Source: Rusavskia elegans (Eukaryota; Ascomycota; Lecanoromycetes; Teloschistales; Teloschistaceae). From it: a stretch of 64,000 bases of DNA. The stretch spans positions 310,001 to 374,000 of the forward strand of contig SAUG01000060.1 of assembly GCA_011316305.1 (NCBI GenBank), written 5' to 3'. The notes beneath the pieces are model-generated. The model worked only from the letters and a program-made list of their open reading frames with translations. It was not told where the DNA came from and searched no databases. Every line of letters starts with the position of its first letter. Position 1 is the first letter of the stretch. The translations under genes were made by a program, and so were the position numbers. Positions 1 through 13,117 of this stretch are shown here, one piece after another.

Positions 1-1040
1 CGTAACCGGATCGTTAAATTTATTAAATCTAAAAAGTACGTATTATTTCTAAATAATAAAATTACTTTTATATTTATCTAAAATATAATAATAAATAATA
101 AAACGCTTTTATTTACTAAAGAGTCGGTAGAGATCTAATTCCTAGGCTAAATATTTATTATAAATTTCTTTTTTAGAATTAAAAAAGGACTCGATATAAT
201 AGTAAACTTTAAAATACTTATTAAAAATACCCGCGATATTAGAATAAAATTTATTTTTTTTATCTTTAAAATATTTTCCTATAGAAGTTAGCGGAAATAA
301 AAAAATAAAAGAAATAATATATAGATAGTATTAAATATTAGAAAATTATACGATTTTTAAATCTAAGTATATTTACTATAAATATTACTACCGACCTTAA
401 TTTTATATTCTTATAAAGGATTATAGGTATATAGAAAATAAGGAAAAAATATTATAATTCCTTTTAACTAGATATAATAAAAAGATTTTAATTAGTTTTC
501 TTTTTAAAAACGTATAATAAAGATATTAACGAAGGAAAGGAAAAAAAAAAAAAAAACCTTTTTATACCCTATAGACGGTTTTTATACTAGATTAAAAGCG
601 ATATAAAAAGGGCCGTATTATATCTATAACTCTATAAAAGTTCCCTAAAAAGATTAGTTAAATAAACGAGCCTAATTATTTATAAGCGCCTATAGCCGCT
701 ATAACTATCCCTTCTAAAAGGACTTTTAATAGATAACTATCTATCGGCTTTTACGGCTACTTTTATTATATATATCGTTTATTATTTCTATAGATAATTT
801 ATTTTATTAGTCGTTAATATAATTATTAAATATATCTCTACTATTCTCTTTTTAATTACTTTATAATAAAGATATTTTATAATATTATAACCGTATCTCT
901 ACGGTTATATAGAATTAATTATAATAATCTATACTAGGATTCTTTTACTATTTAGTAGCTCGGACTACGTCTACGGCTGTAGCTAGACTCGAGCGTAACG
1001 CCTTCTGATATACAGGGACGTTATATTTTTATAGAACCCG
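1..1040 (+). repeat. Repeat A, copy 1 (truncated by window start)
   Basis: This stretch matches 55510-56480 in the same orientation over most of its length, allowing for RIP-type changes. Shared landmarks are a segment near 120-200 matching 55580-55650, a 'tatagccgctata' motif near 690-710 matching 56145-56160, and a shared end near 990-1035 matching 56440-56475. A partial inverted copy lies at about 33690-34090. It probably belongs to the 5' part of a retrotransposon, because the inverted copy lies directly upstream of a Gag-like frame. Confidence 0.6.
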
Positions 1041-1660
1041 ATTTATTTATAGTCTTTTTTAAAGATTATTTTATTACTATTTTTTCGGATTCTTTAATAT
1101 TAAATTCTAAGAAAATTTATAGCGTTCGAAAATATCTAGTAGTAAGTTTAAAGAAAGATTAATTATTATCTAAAATATAATTTAAATCTATTATATAGAA
1201 AGCTTCGGTTCTATAATATATTTTTAAAAGAGTTTTTTTTTTCGCTACTATTTAAATTTCTAAAGCTCGAAGCTTTTTATTATTATTAGAGTTATCGATA
1301 TTATTTCTACTATTATTCGGATTATTCGGGTTATTACTATTAAATAGTTAGTCCGGAAAAATCTCTAAAAATGTATTTCTATTAGACTATAACTAACTAC
1401 TAGACGGTTATTATTAATAGATTTTACTGCCGAAAATAATAGAATCTTCCGATATACTAGTAATAAAGTTATAATAGAGTTTTAATATATTTTCTAAATA
1501 ATAAAAGATAATCTAGAATTTTTTTTATAGAACGTTTTTAATATAAATAGATTATATTTATTAGATTAATTCGTAATATCTATAATCCGAAATTTAATAG
1601 TTTTAATACTAGTTTAAAATAGATCTATCTAAAGTATTTTATTATAGCTATAATTTTTTC

Positions 1661-2587
1661 TAAAAGACTTTTATTTAGAATTATATTGAATTTATATATA
1701 TATATATATATATTTTATTTACGTTATATTCGGCAATAATTATTGTATTTTACGTATAAAGAAATTTTAATAGCTAAAGATATATTCGTCAGGCAAGATT
1801 TATAGCGTAGTTAATTACTTCTATTTAACTATTTCCTTTTTTATTCGATTACGAATCCTCTACTATATTTAAATACTATATATTTCTTTCTCGACGTTAT
1901 ATATAATTATTAGCTTCTATTATTTCCGCTATATCTACCTACTATATTATAAAGTAATTATCTATTCTCGTTATATTAGCTGTATTTATTATATAACCCG
2001 TACCTAAATACTCCGTTAAACTATTAAAGTACTCTTTAGTCTATCTAGTTTTAAAAAGATCGCTAGGTAGTACGCTAGCTACTATAGCTAGAAGCTTTAC
2101 CCGGTTAATTAGATTTAAAAGAAATAAGGAAATCGGATAGCGCGTTTTAAAGGTAGTAAAGAGAAAATCTTTATCGAAGTCGGAATAAATTACTCTAGCT
2201 ATAATAAAATAGTCGACGACCGCGCGGGTAAATATAATTATTATAGATAAAAGTACTACCGTCTAGATTAGCTGCGGTATAGCTATTATAGAAGTATATA
2301 CGTACGTAAAAGATTTTAGATATTATAGGGCTTATATTGCTAGTAAAAGAAGAAGAAGCGATAACTGCGAGATATATTTATCTATAAAAATTTCTACGTT
2401 AATTAAATTATCGGTAGAAAGATATATTATATTACTAAATAATTTTAAATTAAAATTTTATAGAACCGTTATTTATATTATCTAAACTAGAGTATAAATT
2501 CTGCTATCGTATATTTAATACTGGTATATTAACGTTTGATTTACTTACAGAACTACTGATTTATCGGATACTAAAACTAAAACAAAT
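1661..2587 (-). repeat. Repeat B, copy 1 (inverted), with decayed small reading frame
   Basis: This is the reverse complement of the repeat seen at 16315-17210 and 54508-55510. On the minus strand around 2050-2230 it keeps a recognisable frame that begins 'VVDYFIIAR', runs through 'KTRYP' and ends near 'RVKLLAIVASVL', almost the same peptide as in the other two copies. A (TA)n tract sits near 1690-1712, close to one end, and the opposite end carries a 'gtttta..tttagta' segment. Protein family not recognised. Confidence 0.65.
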
Positions 2588-3032
2588 AACGAAATAAATA
2601 TTTACTATAAATAATATATTCGGAATAATTATAAATATTATAACTTCCGACTTTAATAGATATTATAGAAGTATATTAATATAGTTTTAACAGATACTAT
2701 CCGGTTTTTTCTTTTTCTAATTTATAGATTCTATAATTATCGTTATAATAAACAGTCTAATTAAATAGTATATATTAATTTTCTTCTATTACGTTCTTTT
2801 ATTATAATATAGATTTAGAAATAACTTTATATTTAGAAATATTACTTTCTAGTTCTTTTTTTAATATATCGGCGATATTATTTACTTTTTAGTTCTACTA
2901 CTTATTCTATAGACATTTATTATTAATATATATTTTATAAAAAGTTTTAAATTTTTATAGATTATTATAAATTTCTTTTTTACTAATTTCTTATTATAGA
3001 GTCTAGAATAAAATGATTTTAGTTTTATTTTA

Positions 3033-3526
3033 TCAGGGTTTTCGAATTTGGGCCTCGAGGGGCCCTGGGCTAGCTCTAGGCGTCGAGGGCATCCTAGGCT
3101 GTTCTAGTAGATTTTAGGTTCCTAGACCTATATAAATAGTATATCTATATTATATACTATAAAAGCTTTAGCGTATTCCAGCTGGTAGATCTATAGACGA
3201 TATAATATACGTGTTAATAACGGCGCTAGACTTTACGCGTATAAAAATTCCCAGTTTTATAGATTTTTTTAATTCCCGAATTAATTAGTATTAATCGTTC
3301 GTCCTATATAATATTAGCGAGTAGATATCGCTAGCGTAGCCATATAAAAACTTTTTTTTTCGACGGCAGCTAATATTATTAGCCGTTTAGATACTCTAGG
3401 GAGTTCGGAGCGCTCGGAACGCTTCTAATAATTTCTTAGACGTCCGGGACGCCCCGGGGCCGTTCGAGCCCGTAGAGCCTCTACCAAAATTATTGGGCCC
3501 CCAGGGCCACTTTTCGAAAACCTTGA
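3033..3526. mobile_element. 494-bp TIR element with GC-rich core
   Basis: The left end (3033 on) reads TCAGGGTTTTCGAA then a GGCC-rich stretch. The right end, read on the other strand from 3526, gives TCAAGGTTTTCGAA then a GGCC-rich stretch. The two arms match over about 14 bp and continue into similar GC-rich palindromic DNA (GGGCC/GGCCC). The interior has CpG-rich, non-RIP composition near 3045-3110 and 3400-3510 but no open frame. It looks like a non-autonomous DNA transposon. A target duplication was not clear. Confidence 0.5.
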
Positions 3527-4301
3527 TGTTATTAAATATCCTCTATTATAGTTATCTATCCAAAGGCGATTTTTTTTCTAATTAGTTTCGTTAATATTTA
3601 TAGCGAAACGTTATTTATTATAACTTCCTATAATATTTTATCGTTTTCTATAAATGTAAATTCTTTATCTAAACTAGTTTTTTAGAGTTTAGAACTACTA
3701 TTATCGTCTTCTAAAATTAACTTTTACTAGTTTTTAGAGTTTTCTTTTAGTATAGCGTTAAACTATTATTACTATACTATATTTAACCGATATTTTTATA
3801 TTAAAGTAATTTATTTTACTATAGTTATAGTACGATTTAAGACTTTTATTTCTTTTACTACTTCTAAGATCTTTTTTTTACGTCGCTATTATATAAAGTT
3901 TAGTTCTATTAATATAAATCTATAGAAACTATTTACGGAATATTTTTTACTTTAATATTATCTTCTATAGAGCTATTCCGAATAACGTTCTACGTTACTC
4001 TATAGTCTACTATTATAGCGTTTTTCTATATCTTTCTTATATAGTTTATTATCGAACTGAATCGATAGATATTTTAATTAGATTATTTAGTATATTATAT
4101 ATTCGACTTTCGCGTATAAATTTATCTTTTATTCGCTTTTTAAATCTTTATCTAAATATTATCGAAGTAAATAAATTAATTAATAAACTTAAATAGATTA
4201 CGGTTTTCTTCTATATTTTAGTTCAGATCTAGTTTTTTCGAAAGTTTTTAATTCGAGTTTTCGATAAAATACTTGAATGCCAAATAATTGCGTAATCTAT
4301 A

Positions 4302-4752
4302 GATTGACCGTCGGGTCGGATTTCGAATCCGGGTTAACTAATCCGATCCGATCCGAATCGGATTAGAAAATTCTATAGTTCGATCCGATTTAAATTTCGG
4401 ATCGAATTATATAATTCGACTTAATTTAACTAATCTGCTAAACCTATATAATTTATATAACTCTAGTATAAAAATTATATAAATTATTTAAAAAAATTCT
4501 AATTAATTAGCTACGCTAGCTAGAAAGAGCTTGGTTAGATTAATTATATTAGTTTAATATATTATCTATAATAAATATTTAAAAATATAATATATTTAGA
4601 TTTATTATATATATAGAAGCTTTAGCGGCTATCCGAATTTAATACGGATTCGACTCGGACCCGATTATTTAGCGAGTCGAATCGATTCGATCTACTAAAA
4701 TCGGGTCGGGTTCTCGATAATTCGACGGAAATCCGACCCGAAGTAGCCAATC
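4302..4752. mobile_element. TA-flanked inverted-repeat MITE, copy 1 (451 bp)
   Basis: The element begins GATTGACCGTCGGGTCGG and ends with the inverted equivalent (..CCGACCCGAAGTAGCCAATC). It is flanked on both sides by TA (4300-4301 and 4753-4754), as expected for Tc1/mariner-type target duplication. Inside are runs of TCGGATCGG-like words and a central 'ctacgctagctag' motif. It has the same 451-bp length as the copy at 18555-19005 and encodes no protein. Confidence 0.7.
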
Positions 4753-4839
4753 TAGTAATCTGATCGAATTAGCGTCTCTAGCGTTAAATTCGTAAAAAAC
4801 TAAAATTAAAATCCGAATGATTAATCGTATATATATATA

Positions 4840-5275
4840 TGACTGCACCAAAAACGGAGATTTTATACGGTTAGAATGTTGGTAGGTTATTTGTAGATTT
4901 ATATATCTTTTTAATTTGACGGCCGAAAGTAATACTGGAAGTTAAATTGAAATTGCTTGTAACTAGTTATAATTGACTCCGTTTTATAACCACTAGAGTA
5001 TTATAATACGATATTTTTACCAGCTTTTATAGAATCTATAACGCGGTATAGTAGATTATATAACTGCTAGAATTTTTTAATATAGATTTTAGCGTCGTTT
5101 GGCGTCGCTGACCTTTGGATTTACTTTCTATACGGAAGATTAAATCGAGTTAATAATTTACTGCGGAGACTAGCGAAATCCGAGCTTATAATTAACTATA
5201 CTAAAAACGGAAATCTTATATAGTCAAAATATTGGTAGATTATTTATGGATTTATATTATATATCTTAATATTAT
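4840..5275 (-). mobile_element. TRIM-like mini-LTR element, copy 1 (inverted)
   Basis: Two direct repeats of about 82-84 bp (4840-4921 and about 5192-5275) lie about 352 bp apart and enclose a ~270-bp core. Both the repeats and the core are the reverse complement of the element at 22113-22548. This copy is more heavily mutated. No coding capacity. See the better preserved copy for terminal structure. Confidence 0.6.
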
Positions 5276-7006
5276 ATATAGAACATCGTCGTTCTATTCC
5301 GTAAATAGTATCTATTTTTTAAAATATACGGCGTAGTTAATACTATATTCTTTTACTAAAAATATTAAATAAAATATTTAATAGTTTAGATTTTATTCGA
5401 AATTTTTAAGATATTATAAATTATTTATTTATATTTTATAAATTATATAAAAATATATTTATTTTCTTTTTTATTTTCTATAGACTAATAATAGAGAGGT
5501 TTTATCTAATATTAGATTTATCCCCGAAAGTAGAATACGGCGAAAAAAGTTTTCTTTTTTTTAAATATAGAATAAAATACGAAATATATATCTATTTATA
5601 TAAACTAGTTTTCTAGTTTATTTCGATTTCTATAATATTTATCTGGTTTATTAATTTTAATACTATAAAATCGATAGTTAATAGAAAAAATACTTTTCTT
5701 TTTACTATTACTTTTATTTTTTATCTAGATTTCCTTTTTTTTAGATTCGGACTTTTTTACTACAGAACTGAAATTACTTAAAATAGAGATTTAATATTAA
5801 TCTATAATAGTTATTCTAAAGATATTTAAAATATTATAAAATTATCGAAAAGGTCTAGTATTTTTTAAAATTAGTTAAATTTATTAGTATGTCTATAAAC
5901 GAAGATATAACGGGTAATTAATTAAATTAAAATAAAAATAAATTAATTTGATTATTAAAGTAGTATATAGCGATAACTAATAAATTAAATATAAACTATA
6001 AAGACGTCGAGTTTAAAATTTATATAAATAATAATATTATTTATAATTAATTTATTTAATATATTTAGTATACTAAATATAACTATATTATTAAATATCT
6101 ATTTACTAGTATTTAGTAATTAGTATTACTAAACGATAATAATTACTAAATAATCTCTAAAAATTTAATATATATTAAAGATTTTATTACTAAATACTAG
6201 GTTTGATATAGAATCCAGTCCAAAGTTATAATATATCTATATAGTTAGAGTTATATATTACGCGTGGTTTTAAAAAATAAATTATTAGATATATATTAAA
6301 TAGATTATATATAATATTATTCTATTATATAACTATAGAATATTAATTAAATTTCTATTGATAATATTCGGAAATTATATAAATATAATTCTATTTCGAA
6401 AATAAAAAGATAACAGATAGAATATTAAATATTTATATAGCGATTTTACCGGATAACCGTATAATTAAATAGAATAGAAATAAAAAAATATCTAGAATAT
6501 ATCGGATATATTATAAAATTTTAATTTTTTTTTTAAATAAACGATTATATAAAAGTAAATAGTAATAGACATTTAATATAATAAATTATTATTAGTATAC
6601 TATATTCTATTTTGAATATTTAGAAATATAATAATATTACTATAAATCGCCGACTTTCGGTCGCGAAAATAAAAACGAGATAAAATCTATAAAACCTTTT
6701 TAGATCTTCTACGAGATTTACTTGCTAAAACGGCTAGCGCCAGGTGGCTTGAACACTGAGACAATGTATTAATAGAGGTAGCGGCTTGGCGGTTGCTGCC
6801 TAACCGCCGAGCCGCTAGCGAGTCTAGGATCCACCTTCTCCTCGCAAAGACTACTACCGATCTGATCTCTATACTCACTGACTCTTACTGAGGGTCGATA
6901 TCTAACTAGTAGTGCTTGGGCTTTCTGCTCAGACGCTCGTGTTATTGTAAGTATGGCGTGGCTTGTTCTCCCCGCTCCGTTATTCAGCTTACAATGAACC
7001 AGCACC

Positions 7007-8968
7007 ATGGGATCGGCGGCTGTTCGTTCCAAGTATCTCGCCGACGATGCATTACTATCCAAAGTCAACGCCATAGAAGACTTGAACAGCAAGAAGTTGA
7101 CTTCCGAAGAGCAGCACGCCCTCTACGTACATGCTTTCGCTCTGAACTTGGTGGATGAAGGCTTGCGGTCACTGGACTATTATCGCGACAGTTCACCGTG
7201 TATATCTTTCTATGAAGATGCTTGGCCGGCTGAGAAGGGTATCTACAAGGTTAAGAACCTGAAATGGGGCTACCTAGACCCAGAAGAGCTGATCAGGCGG
7301 CTCAACGAGCTGAAGCCCGCAGAAAATTTCACTCTCCGCAAGTATCATCACCGGCAAATGGACTGGGACAAGTCACCAAAACCCAAATCACCTGAAGCAG
7401 TATCCCCGCCTGAGGCCGACTGGTTCGACGATCAAATGTTTTGGTTGGGACAAAAAATGACAAAGCGTGGTCCCTATACCGACCGCAACATCTTGATCCA
7501 AAAATATCGCAACGAGGTAGCAGACTGTTGGAAGAGCATACGTGATACAGAACTAATGGATTTGCACCTCCTCAAGCATATCGGCCGCAGTCTCTCCGGT
7601 GCCCTGTTACTACGCTATCTCGTCAAAGGACTTCGCAAGCTGCGGGAGCGTGCAAACGAGCGGGGAGAGGAATTTTATGATAAGGAGTACGAAAGAGCGA
7701 AAACCAAACGAAGCGAATCATTCAGCGCTGGCAAGACGAAAACCCGGACTCAATACTGGCAGAGGACCCGGTCCCCATCTTCCGGACCTGGCCTTAAGAA
7801 CTCATGGCGCAGCTGAACGCTGTAGATCAAGAGGCGATGCGTTGCGGAAGCCGACGATACGCGGCCGATCTACTGGAGACGGAATCGAAGATGCAGACGT
7901 TGATTTCCTTTTGGAAGGATTGCGGACTTATCACGGGAACACGTACGCCCCCTTCCCCTCAGTGGCCGGATCCAAAGGCCAAACTCAGAGGCTTGCACTG
8001 GCCGGCTTATTTGAATCAGAGAAGAGAAACAATCCATAGGGAGTTTGGGTTTGGTGTTGAGGGTACAAAAAGAGAAACAATTGCATTCGCGCGCTGGAAA
8101 GAAGCGGTTCTCAACACTTATTCCGATCCCTGTATATCTGAGGTGCCGTTGTCTCCACCTTTACAGGCGCGGCTGGACATCGCATGGCAGGGTTACAAAT
8201 GCTTTCTCGATCGGGAAGACGTTGAGGGTGAAATGATCGCCATCATCGGCCGATGGAGGAAGTCATGTCAGTCAAACCCATACACGGAGAGTCCCAGGAC
8301 ACCACAGCTCGATCGCGGGGTAGGTGTAGAAAAGACGACAATACAGACGGTCCTCGCTTCTTTGTATCAACCGAGTCCATCACATCAAGTCGAAGCTATT
8401 GCCACAAATGGAGACGCAGACTTCCACGGCGTGACGCAGTCGCCTTCAGCAGCGATGGTCCGAATCAACAAGTCGACTGGAAAATTGTCTCGATCTGACT
8501 TTGCCGCGTTGAAAGAAGCCTCACACTTTCTCCGTGATATCTCGCAAGGTCGCGGTCCATCCCGAACTCATCGAGCAGATTCTACTGCAGCTGGGACAAC
8601 ATGGTCTGAAAGGCTTCGACTAAAGCCGGCTCTGAAGACTCCTTCGCCAAAACGGCCTGAAGCGCAAGGGGAGCGCGCTGGAAGGCCTCGGGGCGTCATC
8701 AAACGTAGAAGCAAAGGGCGAGCCTGAACATCGCAGCACTAAAACTCGAATGGTCCCATACCTCTGTCACAAATACAGTGTCCGTTACCTTCGAGACTTC
8801 CCAGCCCCCAGAATCAAGCCTCCCAAACTCCGCTCCAGACCGGGTCTGGCAGCGTTCAGACGGATCGGGTCCTGCGAACAATACACCGTTCATCGAACCC
8901 AGCCAGGTCAGCGCAGCCACAGGGCGTCCGAAAGGCTCGCAAATCCAAACGCCTCGGTTCTCATAGAC
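7007..8968 (+). pseudogene. Decayed gene, unknown family, AT-hook-like tail
   Basis: An ATG at 7007 in good context (caccATGg) opens a frame of about 228 clean codons to about 7690. The protein-like reading then continues one frame over (RIIQRWQDENPDSILAEDP, then ELMAQLNAVDQEAM) to a stop at 8727, broken only by a TAA at 7795-7797. A further protein-like stretch in a third frame runs to about 8966. The break near 7695-7715 needs a single-base slip in 'gcgaaaaccaaacg'. I found no GT-AG intron that repairs both faults. The carboxy end is basic and holds AT-hook-like cores (GRPRG before 8727, GRPKG in the last segment), so DNA binding is possible. No conserved domain was recognised. Start of the island, with a RIP block immediately upstream. 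Confidence 0.55.
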
Positions 8969-8997
8969 CAAGTTGTGTCAAGCGTAGCATAACGCTT

Positions 8998-9318
8998 ATG
9001 AGTCTCCTCACATCGCCGCTAAAAGATGGACCAAGAGACGGGTGGATATACAGAGATATTGAGGATGCGAAGATGGTTAGAACTAAAGATGGTCGGCGTA
9101 GCCTTCTAATAGCTTGTTATGGTCAACTTTCGATCATTGGGGACGAGCGTCTTAAAGTAAGGGAGATCAAAGAGACAAAGGAGGTAGGGAGGCGACATCC
9201 GAAAAGAACGGAGGCAAATAAAGGAGTAGAGCCCAGTGACAAAAATGACGCCAGAAACGAGAGCAAAACGAGAGCGCAGAAAGTAATGGGAACCGGATCG
9301 AGGCAGAAGAGTTTGTAG
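8998..9318 (+). other. Open frame, coding status doubtful
   Basis: A 106-codon frame starting with ATG and rich in Lys, Arg and Glu. I see no domain, no splice signals and no relative elsewhere in the window. Base composition is that of the island rather than the RIP blocks. It may be chance or the remains of the preceding decayed gene. Confidence 0.15.
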
Positions 9319-9373
9319 CTCTAAGGAAAGGCGTTGGCAAGTATAGGGAGCCAATAGTTACGAGGCTCAGATC

Positions 9374-9688
9374 TTGACCGAAGGAAATATTGAAGCATCA
9401 TGGAAGAAGTCAGAACACTTTGGACCTCCAATACGACTGGATCGGCGTGTCGGAAGATACTGTCTCTGCGTACCCCGTGGCTATCCTAGAAATTCGGTTG
9501 CTTTTCTGTATAATTTACAAGCGAGGATCGTTGATCGCTCTCTAATACTCACGAAGAGTGGATGTACAGTCACTATGCGTGCCCACGAATCTTGGTTCGA
9601 TGGGCCCGCTGTTGGTGCACCAGACCCGAATAGAGTAAGTTGTAATCCTTTCTTTTCACTAGACGCCAGTTTCAATCGCGTAAGGTAG
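9374..9688 (+). other. Open region with competing frames, possible decayed exon
   Basis: One frame is open for 104 codons. An alternative frame over about 9410-9495 reads LDLQYDWIGVSEDTVSAYP, which looks more like real protein, and a good donor-like GTAAGT lies at about 9636. The two signals are in different frames and neither extends to a gene. I record it as possible decayed coding DNA without a family. Confidence 0.2.
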
Positions 9689-9699
9689 ATGATCTAAAG

Positions 9700-11570
9700 C
9701 TATATGGAAGACCCGATCATACGGACAACCGCTGCATTTACATTGCATACCGAACTTGATTGTCCGTCACGATGCGTCGTGTTCGAAAATGCGTAGGCTT
9801 CACGAATCATTCCCAACGCCAATGTTTCTACCATGCTTCGTCTCTGGTGCGTCAATAGCTTGATGGGTCCTCATCGTCACTACTGGGTACCCACGCCATC
9901 GTGTGTGGTGGTCATTGATGTGTATCTTATCCTCCTTGCCGAGCGGATGGGTTCTCTCGAGAACGAGCCTTTACCCTAAACCTCCCTGAGAAGAGTCGAT
10001 GACGGTCTTGCCGGATGGGCTCGTATCGGACGCCCTGCAAGTCATTGTGGTAAGAGCATCTGTGAGACTTGCTGAATCACGTCCAGGTACACATCATGAA
10101 TTTGATCGTTGAGGCCACGCCAATAGGATTAGGTCGAGCATTCTTGCGGCCGCAGCGCCGCCATCGTAGTCGGTATCGAGTATCACAACGTAGTTTCCAT
10201 CGTTGTGCTAATCCGTAGCTACTCTTCACGTTTGTACCATTTCAATCATGGATTCGGTCTCACTAAGGAGACATGGTTCTACACTATATACACCTGATGT
10301 CTTCCAAGAGTCGATGGCTCATTATCCTGCACGCGAAGAAACAAACCCGTGTCCGTGAGGTTTGCGATGAATCCAAGGGATATTGGACCTTTTGCTTGGT
10401 TTTACCACCTCATTTGCATGAGGAGTTCATGGGCTTGCAATCAAATTAAGTAGTTCCAGCATCTTTATATACTCGAGACTTGGAGAATCTCTGATACCAT
10501 GCAGACGAGAAGCCGCCGAGGCTGTAGACACGAGATAGACAAGTCTTTACCACATATAAGCCTTCCTGTCACTGCCGTATTCACTCCTCCTTGACAATCA
10601 TATATATATATATATCTCTCTCTTTTTCTGTGTGCCTTCCTAGCGAGTCTTCACTGATCGATAATTGCACTCCACCGTAGCACCGATGTATCAGCATCCG
10701 ATGGCGTCCCTTCTCGATACCGCTAGTACACATTGCTGGTGAAGATAGACCTAACGTTGTCGATGGTAGGTTTGAGCTCGTCCAAGACCAAAATTTGCTT
10801 CTCTTGACATGATAGTCATGTTAAACAGTGCTATGGCTTCAGTGGTCTCTCGCCGAAGCGTAATATCACAGACCTTGGTGGGACCGTGAAAGATCCTAGG
10901 AGAAGCACGATTGCTGGCTTTGTCGGGGAAGAGTTCCAGGCAGCTAAACAGCCACCGGCCGAATTTTGGACATCCCGTCCACTAGGTTGTGAAGATTGAT
11001 CGAGAGATGCTGCATATTGGGTCTGCAGTGCATGTTAGCAGATTGCTCCGATTTTAACAGTGGCCATGTCGGATGCAAAGCAAATGGGCTAACCTCTCCT
11101 AGAAATCAAAGCAGGCGGTTGCCTGGCCCGGGGGTCCTCTGTATATCTCGAGATGAATGGTATTTAGCTACGAATTGATTGACGATCAATTCAAGAGCCT
11201 TTTCGAACCCACTGCCCCAGAATCAATATGATGTGAAGCAAGATCTCATTCGGCGCGCGCAAACTCAATAGGAGACAAGGGTCTTCGACGCAGCCTTAGT
11301 AATCCACGGAACCTTAGTGGTCATACCTACGCCACTCGCAGAATACATGTCACGACTGGTGAGAGTAGCGTTCATTGCTGAAATCACCGGTAGGATGTTT
11401 CATACTGAGCATGATTACAGATACTCACAATAGATTTGGTTCTTGATAATCGTCGTAAGCTCATACGACTCTCGGGAGACGGCGACTCTACTTGTACTGT
11501 CCTTCAAGCCAAGGTCATAAGAGGTGGGAAGCAGTCGGGTGTGTGGGATGTCAGAGGGCTTTCCCAAAAG
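9700..11570. other. Island DNA without a supportable gene
   Basis: Composition is mixed GC with normal CpA and TpG, so it is not RIP-dead. Frames are short on both strands. A (TA)n followed by (TC)n simple repeat lies near 10598-10625. No RNA gene, inverted repeat or splice-consistent gene model was found. Confidence 0.6.
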
Positions 11571-11575
11571 AATAG

Positions 11576-11868
11576 TTAGACAGCAGTTGGAGGCTTCCAA
11601 AGGACGTCATCTACAAAAAGGACAGTCCAGATTCTGCCGCTGCCACCGGACTCCAGAGTAAAATTGCCACCATCGACTTCAACAGTCTCTCACCCCTTCC
11701 ACTCCGCAAAGGCTCGATCACACCACCTGCCGTGTTATCCAACGTCAAGATTCGCGATGTTTCGGATAATTCCCTGGAGAGGAAGATGGCGCACGCGTAC
11801 AAGATGCAACGTCCAGCCAGTCGTCTCCTCAGAATCTCATTCAAGGAGCCGCTTTACGACGGTGGCTT
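11576..11868 (+). pseudogene. Possible decayed exon of unknown family
   Basis: About 97 codons in one frame are open between a TAG at 11573 and a TGA at 11866, and they read like protein (for example WRLPKDVIYKKDSPDSA and VLSNVKIRDVSDNSLERK). There is no start codon at the left end and no clear splice site, so this could be a gene fragment or an internal exon that lost its neighbours. Two other frames are also open here for 77-134 codons, which weakens the call. Confidence 0.3.
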
Positions 11869-11869
11869 C

Positions 11870-13117
11870 CGCGAATTTTGACACGAGGAAGTCCGATCGT
11901 GGAGACAGGAGCAGATGGCTATCGGCATATCATCCCGTCCGATACATGGTTCAATATGCATTGGTGCAAAGACCGGTTAAAAACTTGGAATTCTGGGAGT
12001 CAACAAGACGTCCGTCCGCTGACTTAATTGCAATCATAAGCCACAACTCATTTTTAGAGAGTGTATAATGGAGCGCGGACCATATCTCAAAGCTTGTAAC
12101 AAGGCACGACTATGCCCTGCCCCTTCATACTTGACGGTAGTGTATCTCCCCTCGAGTGTCACTACTAGTCATGAATTCCTTTCAAGGCTTCTACATAAGT
12201 CCTACGTGCGGTCTTGTCCGTATCCACACATGCGTACAAGAAGAGAAGAGAAGCGAAGACTTTCGTAAACAATCAAAAGCTCGTTGCCACATGGAAAGCC
12301 ACATGGGAGGCTTCGACGCACTTGAGCACTTCTGGGTATCATATTCCATTTGTTTTGTTCAATTACCACTCTCAAGAGGAACTTACTTATATGATACTAT
12401 CAGCTTTGCTCGGAACACGGAGGTTACGTAGATTCTAAGGTCATCATCAAGCAAATATCAAGACGTTGCGCCTTTTGGAGTCTCCACTCTTAGACTCGCC
12501 TCATCCATCGATGTCTGTCACTATTCTAACTGCATGATTGGAATTCCGTATTCAAGTATCCGGCTAAGTGGTCGCTGACTTCCATTCTTCCGATCTATCA
12601 AGCCTTGATAATCGGGATTTTCAGTCTCCGCAAGGTCTGTGACGCTACCTTGCTAGATTTACAGATGCAATGGGTGGATTGACCTAAGCTCATATCCCTC
12701 GAGCAAGGTCGATATACAAACCGTTAGCACAAAAAGATCAAGAACCAAGTGTCGGTCAAAGCTGGGTCCTGCTATCTGTATCCCCATGAACAAATAATTG
12801 ATCCACAAAGTCAACTATATAGGCGCCTATACTGCTGCTCAGGTACCCTCCCAGCGCCTCTCATCCTCGCCGCCATCAACACCTAGCGTCCAACTATGAC
12901 CTAGTTGACATTCTCTTCATCCCATACGAATCAGCAACGCAGGGGAAGAAGTACCTTAGACATTATCTCATATACAAAGCATTGTTCTCTCACATGATTT
13001 TTATTTGTGCATGTAAAATGGTCAGCTTCTCCGACCGAGCGCCGTTTTGGTCAGCTGTCAGCACTATTATACTTCATATGCATTTTGAAAAGCGAGGGAT
13101 TGATTTTATCGACAAAG
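11870..13117. promoter_or_regulatory. Upstream region of the chitinase; otherwise no gene seen
   Basis: Only short overlapping frames (60-90 codons) occur. The last few hundred bases before 13118 are the likely promoter and 5' leader of the chitinase. A 'ctatata' word lies near 12812, but it is about 300 bp from the start codon, so its role is uncertain. Confidence 0.35.

Larger units (their letters stand above)
1..6725. repeat. AT-rich RIP-degraded repeat block 1
   Basis: Sequence is dominated by A and T, CpA and TpG dinucleotides are nearly missing over long runs, and TpA and CpG are common. This is the pattern left by fungal repeat-induced point mutation. No open frame of gene length survives. 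Recognisable pieces inside it are listed separately: repeat A (1-1040), repeat B (1661-2587), a TIR element (3033-3526), an inverted-repeat MITE (4302-4752) and a TRIM-like element (4840-5275). The remainder (about 1041-1660, 2590-3030, 3530-4300, 5280-6700) is unassigned decayed DNA. Confidence 0.9.

Noticed and set aside
10130..10260. Minus-strand stretch reading GNYVVILDTDYDGGAAAARM
   Set aside because: Open for fewer than 40 codons before stops, and no neighbouring exon could be joined.
12060..12440. Three overlapping plus-strand frames of 66-91 codons
   Set aside because: They overlap in different frames, none has splice signals or a domain, and length is within chance for this composition.
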